From Kalaharituber pfeilii (Eukaryota; Ascomycota; Pezizomycetes; Pezizales; Pezizaceae), in the NCBI GenBank assembly GCA_015179045.1, contig WHUZ01000116.1:91039-155038 (forward strand): a stretch of 64,000 nucleotides of DNA. Reading direction: 5' to 3'. Under the pieces are notes generated by a model. It was not told where the DNA came from. It made no database searches and was given only the letters and a program-made list of their open reading frames with translations. Shown in pieces: positions 10,402 through 21,075 of the stretch. A program made the position numbers and the translations under genes. The first letter of the stretch is position 1. Every line of letters starts with the position of its first letter.

Positions 10402-10743
10402 TAGTGAGCGGCACGAGCCGAGCCAGCTCGAGCTCAAACGAGCCAAGATCATGCTAGTGTTTTTCTTGCCAGCTCGCTAAAATGCTTAGCCAGTGCAAGG
10501 TTTCATAAACTGTAAATACCTAATGTAGTGATGATTAGAGACTTGGAGCTCATTCTGACCTACCAACAACTTCGAAATGCTCAATTTAGCTGATAGTAGT
10601 GAGAAAGATGAAAATTTAGCTTAGTTTAGTTTAGTTTGTCAATATAATCAATCTAGGCTCGAGCTCGAGCCGAGCTCACTTACCCACGAGCTGGCTCGAG
10701 CTCACCCTCCAGCTCGGCTCGAGCTAGCTCGTGCCGCTCACTA
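10402..10743. mobile_element. hAT-type MITE, copy 1
   Basis: The ends are inverted: TAGTGAGCGGCACGAGC at left and GCTCGTGCCGCTCACTA at right. Eight-base TSDs ATTGAGAA flank it (10394-10401, 10744-10751). It is 342 bp with no ORF. Subterminal runs of GAGCTCGAGC-type motifs are inverted repeats. The core matches copy 2 at 41137-41415 in opposite orientation. An 8-bp TSD points to hAT transposases; the autonomous partner is not in the window. Confidence 0.9.
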
Positions 10744-10849
10744 ATTGAGAAGTATGACAGAATCTTTCCGCAGCGAAGGCCATGGCGGATCTGGTGTTCC
10801 CAACAGGCCAGGCCATCTAATCAGGCATGATCCACGTTGGCCTGAAACG

Positions 10850-11375
10850 ACCTTTTTTCTTGGGGAGGGGGATCACGTAACTACGTATGCAGGCTACCAG
10901 CCTACGGCGGAACCCATATACCAGGGTCAGGTTATGCATCTATCTGTCTGTCTACCTGTCTACCTACTCTAAGTACACACATTGCGCACCTAACGTACCC
11001 TCCGGCCCTACAGCTAGCCCAGATCGAGGCCGGCGAACCATTCTTCGACCGGATTGCCCTCTACTACCTCCCACTTTGACCCTTTCTCCAATGAGTCCTC
11101 CAAGCACTGCCAGGTGACTTGGGTGCCCTCTTTATCCTTCCTCTGGGGCCGCTCCAGCTAAGTGCACCTGAGCACCACGTGCTCAGCACTCCATTCCTCT
11201 GCACATTTGCATTGCAGCTCCTCACCAGTTGCGCTTATCTTCCTCCGCCACATGGTGCTCCCTTTCCCAGTCCGCAGCCATGTGTAATTCGTGAGTGTTC
11301 CCCTACTCCACTTCACCAACTTTTCCTTTCAAAAACTAGCTCGCTCCCTCTCCTTTCTTCTTCGAAGAGTCCCTC
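10850..11375 (-). mobile_element. LINE-A 3' fragment
   Basis: Minus orientation: T-rich start, tail A (complement of GGCTGGTAGCCTGCATACG), 3' UTR, then the ORF2 C-terminus. The zinc knuckle reads CKCAEEWSAEHVVLRC, followed by LERPQRKDKEGTQVTWQCLE and the end WEVVEGNPVEEWFAGLDLG-stop. A stop after RCT and other damage make it a pseudogene. This copy best shows the natural end of the LINE-A ORF2. It is 5' truncated near 11375. TSDs were not found. Confidence 0.85.
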
Positions 11376-11550
11376 CTCTTGATGCTGAGTGGGGGTGGGA
11401 GGGGTTGTCTTCATCTTCGGTGGAGCTGTGGGGATTTGGGCAGTTGCTTCTGCATATGACAGTCACTCTGTTTGCGTATCCACATTACGTATAGGTGAAG
11501 TAGACTTTTTTGCTTCGGAAGAGTCCAGTTCCTCATCTCCATAGTACTCT

Positions 11551-11570
11551 TTTTTTTTTTTTTTTTTTTT

Positions 11571-11606
<36 letters not shown>

Positions 11607-11690
11607 CACATAACCCCACTTGTAGCACTTGGCCATGGCAGGGTTTTTTTTTTTATCATTGATCGCGTGCCGCCCTATGGGCTATGGCGA
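11551..11690 (-). mobile_element. Cluster of LINE tails: poly(T), C stub, B stub
   Basis: Two long T tracts (11551-11570, 11573-11603) precede a tail-C stub (11604-11643). Another T tract (11644-11654) and a tail-B stub (11655-11690) follow. At least two, perhaps three, insertions have used the same place, each entering beside the T tract of an older one. Confidence 0.8.
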
Positions 11691-11699
11691 TATATTACT

Positions 11700-12358
11700 T
11701 TTTGTAAATAATGCTGTAAAGAGTTGGATCATCTCAAGGTGCTAATTTGCCAGACCATGTTAGCCCTCAAGATCTACTCTTCCTGCCTTCACTATCTCAT
11801 ACAAAAGATTGTGTGTCACTTCTAAAACAAAAGCTGGCGAGGTTTTTTGAAGTTCGGCTGCCCATTCCTTGGCCGAGGAGTTCAAATTCAGTGGTAGGTG
11901 AACATGTGGTATCGATTGGTGTGGTGGTAGCGATGGTAGGGTTGTAGGTGCTGGTGGCTGTGAACGGATTTCCTCAGTGGCCACCCCTTGAGCTTCTATA
12001 GAAGCTCAGGTCGCGTGTTTGACCGACCAGTACTTAAGTGGTTTGGGTAAGCCATGTCACATGTGGAGAAGACATGTCGTGTGTGGCCAACGTGGCAGAA
12101 AAACGATTTTTCAGAATAAAATTAAATCAACAGAACCAGTGCGCTGAAAACTATTGATCCAAGTAGGTATCACGAGTAATCCTATCGTAGCTGCGAAGTC
12201 ACTCCAAAAGTTCGTTTTGTAGAGGTTGTTGCCTGTGTCATGCCTGCAGTTATTATGCGTTTCTTAGACGGCAACATATCCAGAGTGTGGTCATGAAGAG
12301 CGAGGACGGTAGCGATTTGTTTGGTCTGAGTACCATGTCTCCAAGGATTTGATGTTTC
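11700..12358. other. No gene identified
   Basis: A minus ORF at 11760-11984 (74 codons, proline-rich N-terminus) has no recognised motif. The rest is non-coding to the eye. Confidence 0.4.
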
Positions 12359-12372
12359 TCTACGTTTACAAT

Positions 12373-12430
12373 TTTTTTTTTTTTTGTTTTAATATCATTA
12401 CTCGCGTGCCGCCCTGTGGGCTATGGCGAG
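12373..12430 (-). mobile_element. Family-B stub insertion, 58 bp
   Basis: Perfect 14-bp TSDs TCTACGTTTACAAT lie at 12359-12372 and 12431-12444. Between them are a T-rich tract and tail B only. The element's 5' end is exactly CTCGCC, the first base of the tail hairpin. Confidence 0.95.
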
Positions 12431-12444
12431 TCTACGTTTACAAT

Positions 12445-13390
12445 GTACCGGTAAGGTCGTCCGCTTGGGTACCCATCACAATGATGGATCCAGAGAGGGC
12501 GTGTCCTTGGCTGTATAACACGTATTGGTTCGCTCATACTCCATTGGGCTGTTAAAAGTGTGCTGACCACAGATCAACAGGTATGCATACGGCTGCGACG
12601 AGCTAGTTTTCGATCTCATGCACATCTGGCTTTGGTAAAGTCCTTTCAGCAAGCTATTCAACTGATTCTTGACATGCAATGGTCCTTTATGTTCCAAGAT
12701 CTAGAGTCTGGGATACATCTTCTCCTACAGTACTATGCGATAACTTCTGCGCTGCGCTGCCGCTCTCCACGCCGAACTACTTCCAGGTTTGTTGGCGTAA
12801 TGGCTATTACGACAAGTTTTGTCATGGAGTATGGAGGCCTTCCTTTCAATTGTGGTTGTCTGCAGTTTGGCAGTATGGATAATGTTCATGCCTCAATGAA
12901 CATTATGACGCTAATGTGCATCATCAGGGTAACATCTACCTTGCTATTCTTCGATATCATTTGGGAAAGAAGAGTCTTATTGGCGCTCTAATCGAGAATT
13001 TCAAATGGCTCCCCTTCTTCGTCATCCTCCTCTGTGGCTTTCCTCACCTCGAGCGCGCAGTTCTCGCCCACATGCTTTCTATCAACATGACCCTGGCGCA
13101 GCGGCGAAGGAGTTCAAGACATTTAACTTCTTCAAAGAGGTCCCCAAGATTGGTAATCCTTCAGATGGATGCATCTCATCTTGCTAATTCTCTACGGGGT
13201 CATGATCTAACTTGCCCAATTTGCGCCCTCAGACTGGAGAATTAACGCATTTGCGCCCGTTGTGCCGCTCGCAACCTGCACTGCCTACCAATTCATTGCT
13301 TCCTGTAAGTTCTAGGCAGGCCTTGTCTCCTCTGCATTACACAGGCAGTGAACTAATACATTACAATTTTCATACTTTGCATTGAACCCA
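12445..13390. other. Unannotated region with a possible small coding exon
   Basis: A plus ORF at 13005-13187 (ATG to TAA, 60 codons) begins MAPLLRHPPLWLSSPRARSS. It is arginine-rich without early acidic residues, like a mitochondrial presequence, and continues DPGAAAKEFKTFNFFKEVPK. I do not recognise the family. It could be the first exon or a relic of a mitochondrial protein gene. Overlapping ORFs at 12560-12991 and 12916-13245 lack motifs. Confidence 0.25.
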
Positions 13391-13392
13391 CC

Positions 13393-13485
13393 TCTTTTTT
13401 TTTTTTTTTTTTTTTTTGGAGAGTCACGTAACCCCGCATTCAAGCTACCAGCCTATGGCCGGGACCCATGTACCTGGGCCAGGTT
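13393..13485 (-). mobile_element. Tail-A short insertion
   Basis: A poly(T) of about 23 is followed by the complement of tail A (GCGGGGTTACGTGA, AGGCTGGTAGCTT hairpin) and about 35 bp of 3' UTR. TSDs were not resolved. Confidence 0.75.
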
Positions 13486-13925
13486 AAGGAACTACGTATG
13501 ATATCTACCATCTCCATGTGCGATGAGCTTCAATCACTAACCTTACAGATTCCTTTTATATCATTGCTGTCATTTCTTTTGTTTTTCTTTCTTTTTGTTT
13601 TGGTAATTGTTTCTGGTTGTGCTGTCTTTCTTAGAGCTCCATTTTGTTTCTTAAACCTTATTTCCTCTCGTTCCTGTTTGTTCTGCTCTATCTCTGATCC
13701 ACATTTTCGATCTGTTCTTTGCTAATGATTCGCGTTTCGTACGACCCTCACATGCGGTCATTTATTCTGCTACTACTTGATCATGTACATTTCTTTTTGT
13801 ATAACTCTCTGTTATCATCGTGTCATTGCTTGTATATCAACATAAATACTAAAACACCAGGGGTTATCAGCAGGGGTACGGGCTAGGGAACAGCGCCAGT
13901 TTTTTGAATTGAATAATCAAGAGGT

Positions 13926-13986
13926 TTTTTTTTTTTTTTTTAATTTCACGTGACCCCGCTTGTAGCTGTTCGCCATGGCAGGGCCC
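13926..13986 (-). mobile_element. Family-C stub insertion, 61 bp
   Basis: Perfect 14-bp TSDs AATAATCAAGAGGT lie at 13912-13925 and 13987-14000. The insert is poly(T) plus tail C, starting (sense) GGGCCCTGCCATGG. Confidence 0.95.
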
Positions 13987-14000
13987 AATAATCAAGAGGT

Positions 14001-14920
14001 AAACACAGGAATTACTACGACTCCATTTGTGCATCCTCCATTAGCAGGATTTTCGGCAGCCATACGTCTAGGCATGCTTTTCTAGACAATAAGAAAAGTA
14101 TCTGCACTCAGCGAGTCCCACTCCAGCTTCCTACAGCACACGGACCACTTCACTACCCCTGCCGGCAACCCCTGGTGTGCCGGTATTTATGCTGCATTAC
14201 AAGTATACCTTTTCTCCACATTGGGGAAAGTATGAAGGATCAGCTGGTGGGTTCGTGACATTGTTCGTGAAAATGGATGAGCAAGGGTGGAGTTTGACTG
14301 CATCTGTTATGGCCTCCCCGCAAACTCTCCTTGTTAAAAACTACATTGGAAGCGGCTCATTTAATCGAGCTCCCTTGATTGGGATGGCTTGGCAGTTGCA
14401 ACTACTGATGATAAACTACAGCAGGGGAAATTATGGGCCGCAAAAGCACTGCTGAAATAATTGTATGCAAGGATCTAGGTGGGGGAAGAGGTCTTGAATA
14501 CCACCGCATGATAAGGCAGCACAGGATGGATAATATGGTGGAGTGCAGCTCGAAGGGACCACTTACAACCACCACGTTTGAAGACCTTCTACATTACCAA
14601 ACCACACCTTATTGAAACCTGAAGGACATTAATATGTAGTATTTTGTCTGCTCTGCAATTCTATGTCCCCTACTTAGAATGGAGTGAGTGAAAGCAGATT
14701 GAAATACAAGTACTTTGTATGGGACAGCAGGAAAATGCAACCTGCCAAGAACGCTAAATCAGTACTAGTACAGGTGGATTTACTCTATCTGGAAATGATC
14801 TACATATTCCTTTGTCACAACCATCTTGATATGCGTACTAGTACATAATAAGTAAACATCTATACAAAATGATTCATTGTGATCTGAGAAAAAGACTCAA
14901 GACTATGTACATGGAATTGT
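14001..14920. other. No gene identified
   Basis: Plus ORFs 14177-14455 (92 codons, FSPHWGKYEGSAGGFVTLFV) and 14433-14615 show no known motif. They may be a decayed gene or transposon relic. Confidence 0.3.
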
Positions 14921-14923
14921 CAA

Positions 14924-15010
14924 TTATAATGCTTCAAAGTTATACTCACAATTATTGTGAGTATAGCATTTTGCAGCTGCCCAAAAAAATTCATTAAAGT
15001 TGAGCTCACA
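14924..15010 (-). pseudogene. DDE transposase C-terminal relic
   Basis: The minus frame has LNFNEFFWAAAKCYTHNNC followed by EYNFEAL. It matches the relic at 57065-57175 (FWCAAKYYARENCRYNF). It resembles the C-terminal signature of fungal Tc1-like DDE endonucleases, LNPIE-FWG-K-Y-R. Only about 30 residues survive. Just beyond, 15116-15190 holds a decayed tail-A-like sequence (AGCTGGGAGCCTGTATGCAG, A-rich end) in plus orientation. Confidence 0.55.
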
Positions 15011-15538
15011 ATAAAAACAATGATAGAATAAAACAATGATAGAATAATACCGAATGCCCATGAGCTCCAGGTTGTCGAAGATGAGATACCAATGTGCGAG
15101 TATTGCGACCGAGGCCAGAAAGCCAGCTGGGAGCCTGTATGCAGGATTCCCCCTCCCCCCTACACACACAAAAAAAACAAAAAACAAAAGGTGTATTAGT
15201 CGGCGCGCGACGGAATGTAACAAGTCGTCCACACTTATAAATAGTGGTAATCAGTTATGCGTTTCGTAACTGTTACGTGTGGTAACATGACATAAGCAGA
15301 GGCTCTGATTGGCTGATTTCGTTATGAAAAGACAGGGATTTCCCTCACGCAGACAACGCAGACAACATAGCGATTTGGCAAAGTGATCACAATAACTCTG
15401 CGCAAGGATACAGGTATGCAACCGATTTTCAGCTAACCACAGCGTTATGTAATGAGTTCTTTAACCTAAAACAGTAATTTTTGGACAGATTGTGCATATG
15501 CATAATGCGTATTGAATCTACCAGCATACCCAATCTAC

Positions 15539-15616
15539 TTTTTTTTTTTTATTTTTTTTTTTTTATTTCATTACTCGCGTACCGCCCTGTGGGCTATGGC
15601 GAGGTTATTTTAGGTA
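15539..15616 (-). mobile_element. Family-B short insertion
   Basis: Perfect 14-bp TSDs CATACCCAATCTAC lie at 15525-15538 and 15617-15630. The insert is a T-rich tract, tail B and 15-20 bp of 3' UTR. Confidence 0.92.
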
Positions 15617-15632
15617 CATACCCAATCTACAC

Positions 15633-16797
15633 GTTAAAGCTCTGGGTAGGGACTATGAGATCAAGCATAAGCAGGTCCTCTAACACCTCATAATCATCAG
15701 AATCAGAATCAAGTAACATAGAGTCTCGATATCAGTCGTGGCCACCTGGGCCTTTTCTGACGTATCATAGGCGGCATGGTGATTGTTACGGATGTGACGA
15801 TATGCAAAGGGTAAGATTAGTAACTTGGGGAAATCAGCTGCTTTCCTCTCATTTAGGCTTAGTTGAAGGACATGGGTTAGCTAACGCAATGCAACGTAAC
15901 GCTTAACTGGTTACAATAATTTCTGTTCTTATCTGTGGCGTAAGTGATCAACGATGACAAGGTCCATGCAGCGCTAGTGGGGCCGGAATTGGTGGGTCTC
16001 AAATTCGCCATTGTGCACGACCCTGTAAGTGCAGACATGCTGCGAGTGACTTTCTGTCAACCCCAAAATCCCAAGCAAAGGAATCAGAGGCATCGATATT
16101 GATCTCTGATAAAGGCGCCTGCGCAGGGGGGTTTTTCTCGCCTAAGATCCCTGGATGGGGTAATGGGGTAATGGCCTTCTGCTGTGTCTACGTACCCCCA
16201 CTGTGAGTGGTACGAACTGTCTGACAGCGCAGCTGTGCACTGCATGGTGCTGGGTTTGCAGTGTAGATGATTGCTTTTTTCGCTCTGTCTTATCCAGGTG
16301 TTCATGAAGCTGTACTGCTCATTGACTTTCTAGCGAGACAACTTTCGAACTAAGTACAAGGTCGGCGGCATTATGCAAAAGGGACAAGGTATCGATAATT
16401 TGCTGTTCCGGAATTAGGTGGTCCCAATCTCCGAGTAACTTAGTTGTCTCCGTAAGCGAACGAGAGGAAGAGGAGCTCGCCTGATAGCCTTGATTTGCGT
16501 ACAAGGGAATATTTATAACAAAATAACTGAGTCTCTTATTTCGGACTCTCCAGAATACTCTCTAATCGTATGCAATAAAAGCAGGCAATAACGGAGTTCC
16601 CTGGTGATTGTAAAGAGTTATGTATAATATTTACGTTTCTGTCATTTGTGAATGAACCTTCTCTTGCTGGACATTCAATATGCCTGATGTCAAGTAAATG
16701 ATTGTGCGTAATGATATCCCAGCTTCTAGAGTGTGTTACGTTATACCACGGCTGCAGAACATTATAACATGGGATAGCATTGGCTGTAGTTGCTGAA
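15633..16797. other. Possible decayed gene on the minus strand
   Basis: Two minus ORFs lie in a row: 16319-16504 (ILLGDWDHLIPEQ-like helical text, no ATG at its start) and 16084-16305 (MNTWIRQSEKSNH). No known domain was found. The region otherwise shows no structure. Confidence 0.25.
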
Positions 16798-16811
16798 TAA
16801 TCATGAGGACT

Positions 16812-16870
16812 TCTTTTTTTTTAAAAAAATTTCACGTGACCCCGCATGCGACTCTTCGCCATGGCAGGGC
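16812..16870 (-). mobile_element. Family-C stub insertion
   Basis: TSDs AATCATGAGGACT (16799-16811) and AATCATGGGGACT (16871-16883) differ at one base. The insert is a T-rich tract plus tail C; its sense 5' end is GCCCTGCC. Confidence 0.88.
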
Positions 16871-17209
16871 AATCATGGGGACTAACTTCAGTTCTCACCT
16901 ACCACAGGCCTTTCAGCCTCTGCCCCGGTGTTCACCGGATGCAGGTGACCATTGAAGCCAATCAACGGAAAGATATTGCAGATGGGATGCGTATTGAGTA
17001 TGGTATCATAGAGGAAGAAAAAACCAAAGAAGCAGGCAGATAGGGCTGTGGAGGATGCAATGGGCACTGATCAAGAACCCATTGTGTGTAAGTATAGTTG
17101 GTCCACGGTCTGCAATTTTTCACCTGCAGCCATGGTGCAGTCATGTAGGTACATATGTTGTATGGAGATCTAGACCACAATCTGGTGTCACAGACATTCC
17201 TCCCGGTAG

Positions 17210-17268
17210 CAAAGGGGTCATACCATAGGCAAAGAGTCTCCATGCGGAGTTACGTTACCCCCCCCCCC

Positions 17269-17300
<32 letters not shown>

Positions 17301-17312
17301 AAGAATAAAACA
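17210..17312 (+). mobile_element. Decayed LINE tail (A-like) with poly(A)
   Basis: GGGTCATACCATAGGC...ATGCGGAGTTACGTTA followed by a C run and about 24 A resembles tail A with substitutions. No TSD was resolved. Confidence 0.5.
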
Positions 17313-17764
17313 AAAAAAACGGAAAGGCATTAATCAGGTGGTTAGCTGTTGGTCGAACTGATGGTGTGGCGGTTTGCTGGCCAAGCTTTCTGGGCAAGTA
17401 GAGTAGGCCGACCAAAAAGCCGCATTGATAAATTAAATTAGACCTCTCAGTATCATTATTATTGAGAAATCCCTTTTCAATACCATCAATGCTAATTTAG
17501 CAATACAGTGTCTGATAAAATAGTCCCATAGACTATTCTAGTTAGAAAAGCGCCCACCCCCAAATTGACGCGTTTTCAGTACCATCAATTGCAGCGAACA
17601 GATTCTGTGCCGTCTAAACGAACGTTTCAAATATGTTACGGACTCACCGCAACCGTAGGGCAGGCAGTCGGTGGATGTGCGGGTACAATTTACCCATATG
17701 CAAACACATGCGATATGCTGCGGCAAACAAGTCGAAGTCGCAAAACGTGTGCGGTAGGAAAATA

Positions 17765-18454
17765 CTAATAATATTAGTATTAAATAAGTATCAAATATAT
17801 CTTTACTAGTATAAAAAAAATTTATTTTTCTAAATATTAAGTTTTATTTGAAGTATATAGTACTATTAGGTAAAAAAACTTTTTACTAACTAAAATTATA
17901 TATTATAAGTTAAAAAATTAATTTAATTATATAATTATATTTAATTAAAAATTAAATTCTATAAATATATATTCTTAAATTTATTTTTATACTTTTTAAT
18001 ATTTCAATTAAAATATACAAAAAAAATATTAAAAAATTTTAAAAACTAAAAATATTAAATATTAGAAAAATAATAATAGTATAAAATAAAAAAGTATTAT
18101 ATATAAAAAAAATTTTATAAAAATTTAATTTAAATATAATATTAAAATTAATACTTTTTAAAATAAAAATATAGATTTAGTTTTTTTTTAAATTATAATT
18201 AAAATATAAATTAATTTTATAATAATTATATTATATATTTATAATTTTTTTTTAATATTTGTAATAAAATACTTAAAGTATATTATATTATTTTAATATA
18301 TTTAATTAAATAAATTATAAATAATAAATTAAACTTAAATTAGAATTTAAATTCTAAAAGTTTAAAAGTAGTTAAGTTATTAAATATTAGTAAAGTATAA
18401 AAAGTTAATAGTATATAGTTATATAAATAAAAATATTTATTAAAGCTAAATTAT
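17765..18454. repeat. AT-rich block, RIP-like
   Basis: Almost all bases are A or T for about 690 bp, with isolated G and C. No coding frame remains. It continues at 19476-19920 beyond an inserted LTR. Such blocks in ascomycetes commonly come from repeat-induced C-to-T mutation of old transposons; that origin is inferred. Confidence 0.7.
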
Positions 18455-18872
18455 TGTCACGCGGCGGCAAGCTGGTGCTGCTAAGGGATACGACCGGTTC
18501 AGGGTAACAGTAGTTTTGCAAGCGCTGAATGGCAGAGGTCTGACAAACTTGACAGGAGAGGCTTGACAGGAGTAGTTCAGAGGTTCCAGTTCAACGGCGA
18601 TGGCAGGCTATGGTGAAAAGGCAGAGAAGACCAAGTACTGAATTGGATCTAGAGATTGACGAGAATAACAAGAACATATAGACTGCGAGGAACCATATGG
18701 GTCTATTAAGAAGACAAGACAACAGACAAGGAGAGAAGGAACTATTTACATGAGGGCAAGATAGAGCCTATATATACATGATAGGTTCATTACCTGAGAA
18801 GCATAATACAAAGGTAGAAGCAGCGACGAGGGCAGAAGTAAGAACAGAGTGGTGAAGGCAGAGTTTTCATGG

Positions 18873-19287
18873 CAGGCGGGCGATACTGGCAGGCGGCGAT
18901 ACTAGCAGGCGGGCTGTACTGGCAGGCGGGCTATACTAGCAGGCGGGCTGTACTGGCAGGCGGGCTATACTAGCAGGCTGGTCGTACTGGCAGGCAGGCT
19001 ATACTAGCAGGCGGACTAAACTAGTAGGCGGGCTGTACTGGCAGGCGGGCTATACTGGCAGGCGGGCTGTACTGGCAGGCGGGCTATACTAGCAGGCTGG
19101 TCGTACTGGCAGGCAGGCTATACTAGCAGGCGGACTAAACTAGTAGGCGGGCTGTACTGGCAGGCGGGCTATACTGGCAGGCGGGCTGTACTGGCAGGCG
19201 GGCTATACTGGCAGGTGGACTATACTGGCAGGCGGGCTATACTGGCAGGCGGGCTGTACTGGCAGGCGGGCTATACTGGCAGGTTGC
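18873..19287. repeat. 17-bp minisatellite with 119-bp higher-order period
   Basis: About 24 head-to-tail units of GGCAGGCGGGCTATACT and variants occur. Seven-unit blocks repeat: the variant AGCAGGCTGGTCGTACT starts at 18972 and again at 19091, 119 bp apart. The array lies inside the LTR. Confidence 0.92.
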
Positions 19288-19330
19288 TAGCTACATGTAG
19301 CTAGCCGGTTCTATGAGCTTGCCGGCTGTT

Positions 19331-19435
19331 GGCAGGAGGCGGTCACGGCTTGCCGGCGGTCGTGGCTTGCCGGCGGTCGTAGCTTGCCGGTGGTCATGGC
19401 TTGCCGGCGGTCGTGGCTTGCCGGCGGCCGTGGCT
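19331..19435. repeat. Second 17-bp minisatellite
   Basis: About six units of GGCTTGCCGGCGGTCGT with point variants lie in tandem. The period equals that of the neighbouring array though the sequence differs. Confidence 0.88.
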
Positions 19436-19475
19436 TGATGTGCGGAGACTGTAGGGCGTGGGCTGTGACAATTAT

Positions 19476-19920
19476 AATTAAAAAAAAATTTAAGTTATTA
19501 TTATAAATAGTTTAAAAGAATATAAATAAATATTTTTTATAAGAAAAGTTCTTTTAAAATTAGTTTTTTTAGTAATAGTTTTTTTTTTAAAAAAAAAAAT
19601 AAAAAGTAATAAATATAATTAAAACTTAATTAAAATATTAAAAACAAGTAAGTAATAATTTTAAAAATTTATTTTTTACTAATAAAAATTTTTTTATTAT
19701 AAAATTTAGTTTAAATTTTATATAAATTCTTAGAAAAAGATATTTAATAGTTATTATTTTTTTAAAGTAATTTAATTTATTAGATATAATATTAGTAATT
19801 TACTTATAAATAAAATTTTCTAGTTTTATTTATATTTAAAGTTTACTTATATATATATATATTTTTATATTTCTATTATATAATTAAGTAATTCTTAGTC
19901 TTCTAGCTAATACTTAAGTA
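19476..19920. repeat. AT-rich block, RIP-like (continuation)
   Basis: Same composition as 17765-18454; only scattered G or C bases remain. Confidence 0.65.
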
Positions 19921-19930
19921 TACTAAAAGC

Positions 19931-19983
19931 TCTGCCATGGCGAATAGCTGCAAGCGGGGTCACGTGGAAAAAAAAAAAAAAAA
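19931..19983 (+). mobile_element. Family-C stub insertion
   Basis: Tail C (TCTGCCATGGCGAATAGCTG, then GCGGGGTCACGTGG) with poly(A). Possible diverged TSDs are AGTATACTAAAAG and AGCATACCAAAAA. Confidence 0.75.
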
Positions 19984-20841
19984 GCATACCAAAAATATGC
20001 TAGTTTATGCCAGAAACTGCATAGCGCATAAATTCCCTGTCCAAATACTTATCTTCTGGTCTAGGCAGTACTACTCTAGTATTGTGGAAGCGTGTGATGA
20101 CTAGTACCCCCAGGGTTGTCGGCTAGCAAGTCACACTCAACTTCATTTGGCGGAGCGCATACCCAAACTGCTGACAGCGAATCCAGCCGCAAGGTACCTC
20201 AAACCTAGTACGAGCATGTAGAAATCTTGACTATGGTACCAGTTGCAATATGACAATTTAGTCGGCGTCGGAACCTTCCGCTGAATGAAAAATTTCTTTT
20301 CGTTTGTTCTAATTTGAGAAGTGTTGTAAAAAAGCCACAAGCTCTTTTGTGGGCCAACACATGACATGGATTCCATTTAGGTTTAGCCACAGCCCGCCAC
20401 GAGGCTGTCATTGAACGAGACCCTGAAGCACAGCATTTTTTGCTCTCTCTCCAAAAAGAATGTAAAAAGAAGACAGGACAAATGAAATAAAAAATGAATA
20501 CCACATGCTGTGGGGCTATGAGAGATGGAGCATGTGGTCCACTTCCATCGGTTCTTTTGCACAGACACCAGCTTGGGAGCTCTGTCTTTGCTTGATTGTG
20601 AATCTGCATACAAACAACGCACACGCCCATATTTAGATATTATGAACCTCTTAACCCAGAACACGGCTCCCCAACTTCGTGTTCAGCCCAAAGTTATCGC
20701 AATCCAGATACTTGTGCAGATTATGGGGTATTTATTGGCATGTGCAAGTATAAACCCAATGTTCTTAATGTCTATAGGCTAGTCTCGTAGTATAGCTGGA
20801 CTACCACCCTCTTTAATTTTGTACTGTCATCATAGATCACT
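19984..20841. other. No gene identified
   Basis: Overlapping minus ORFs at 20143-20664 show no recognised domain or splice arrangement. Confidence 0.35.
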
Positions 20842-20893
20842 TTTATTATTTATTATCACGTAACCCCGCTTGCAGCTATTCGCCATGGCAGGG
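20842..20893 (-). mobile_element. Family-C stub insertion
   Basis: A T/A-rich start is followed by the complement of tail C, ending at GGCAGGG(C). Imperfect TSDs are CATAGATCACT (20831-20841) and CATGGATCAGT (20894-20904). The tract is already mutated, so it is an older insertion. Confidence 0.75.
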
Positions 20894-20947
20894 CATGGAT
20901 CAGTGCGATAGTTAACGCTGGCGCACTAAGAGAGGACAGGGCTGAGC

Positions 20948-20955
20948 TATATAAA
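20948..20955 (+). promoter_or_regulatory. TATA box for the 21076 gene
   Basis: TATATAAA lies 128 bp upstream of the ATG at 21076, a plausible core promoter spacing for a fungal gene with a short 5' UTR. Confidence 0.5.
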
Positions 20956-21075
20956 CCATTCGATTCCTCCCAGTAACAATTCTTTAATACCATCGACCAA
21001 GGCAAACTTACAAGATCAAGCTCTTTACCGGATCTCAACTCTCCTCTAATATAGCTCCGCACTATATCATCTAAA

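Larger units (their letters stand above)
18455..19470 (-). mobile_element. Solo LTR, 1016 bp, inserted in AT-rich DNA
   Basis: The insert starts TGTCACGCGG and ends GGGCTGTGACA, so it has the TG...CA borders of an LTR. Five-base TSDs ATTAT lie at 18450-18454 and 19471-19475. A TATATATAGG promoter-like motif on the minus strand near 18770 suggests minus orientation. No internal retrotransposon genes are present, so it is a solo LTR formed by recombination, or a non-autonomous element. Its GC content contrasts sharply with the flanks, so it arrived after them. Confidence 0.75.

Noticed and set aside
11551..11603. Transcription terminators at poly(T) tracts
   Set aside because: The T tracts are poly(A) tails of minus-strand retroelements; they are followed by tail sequences.
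13005..13187. Mitochondrial protein gene
   Set aside because: The presequence-like start is suggestive but no family could be named and no further exon was found, so it was kept only as a low-confidence note.
18873..19435. CRISPR-like array
   Set aside because: The 17-bp units are directly adjacent with no unique spacers, and the context is eukaryotic; it is a minisatellite.
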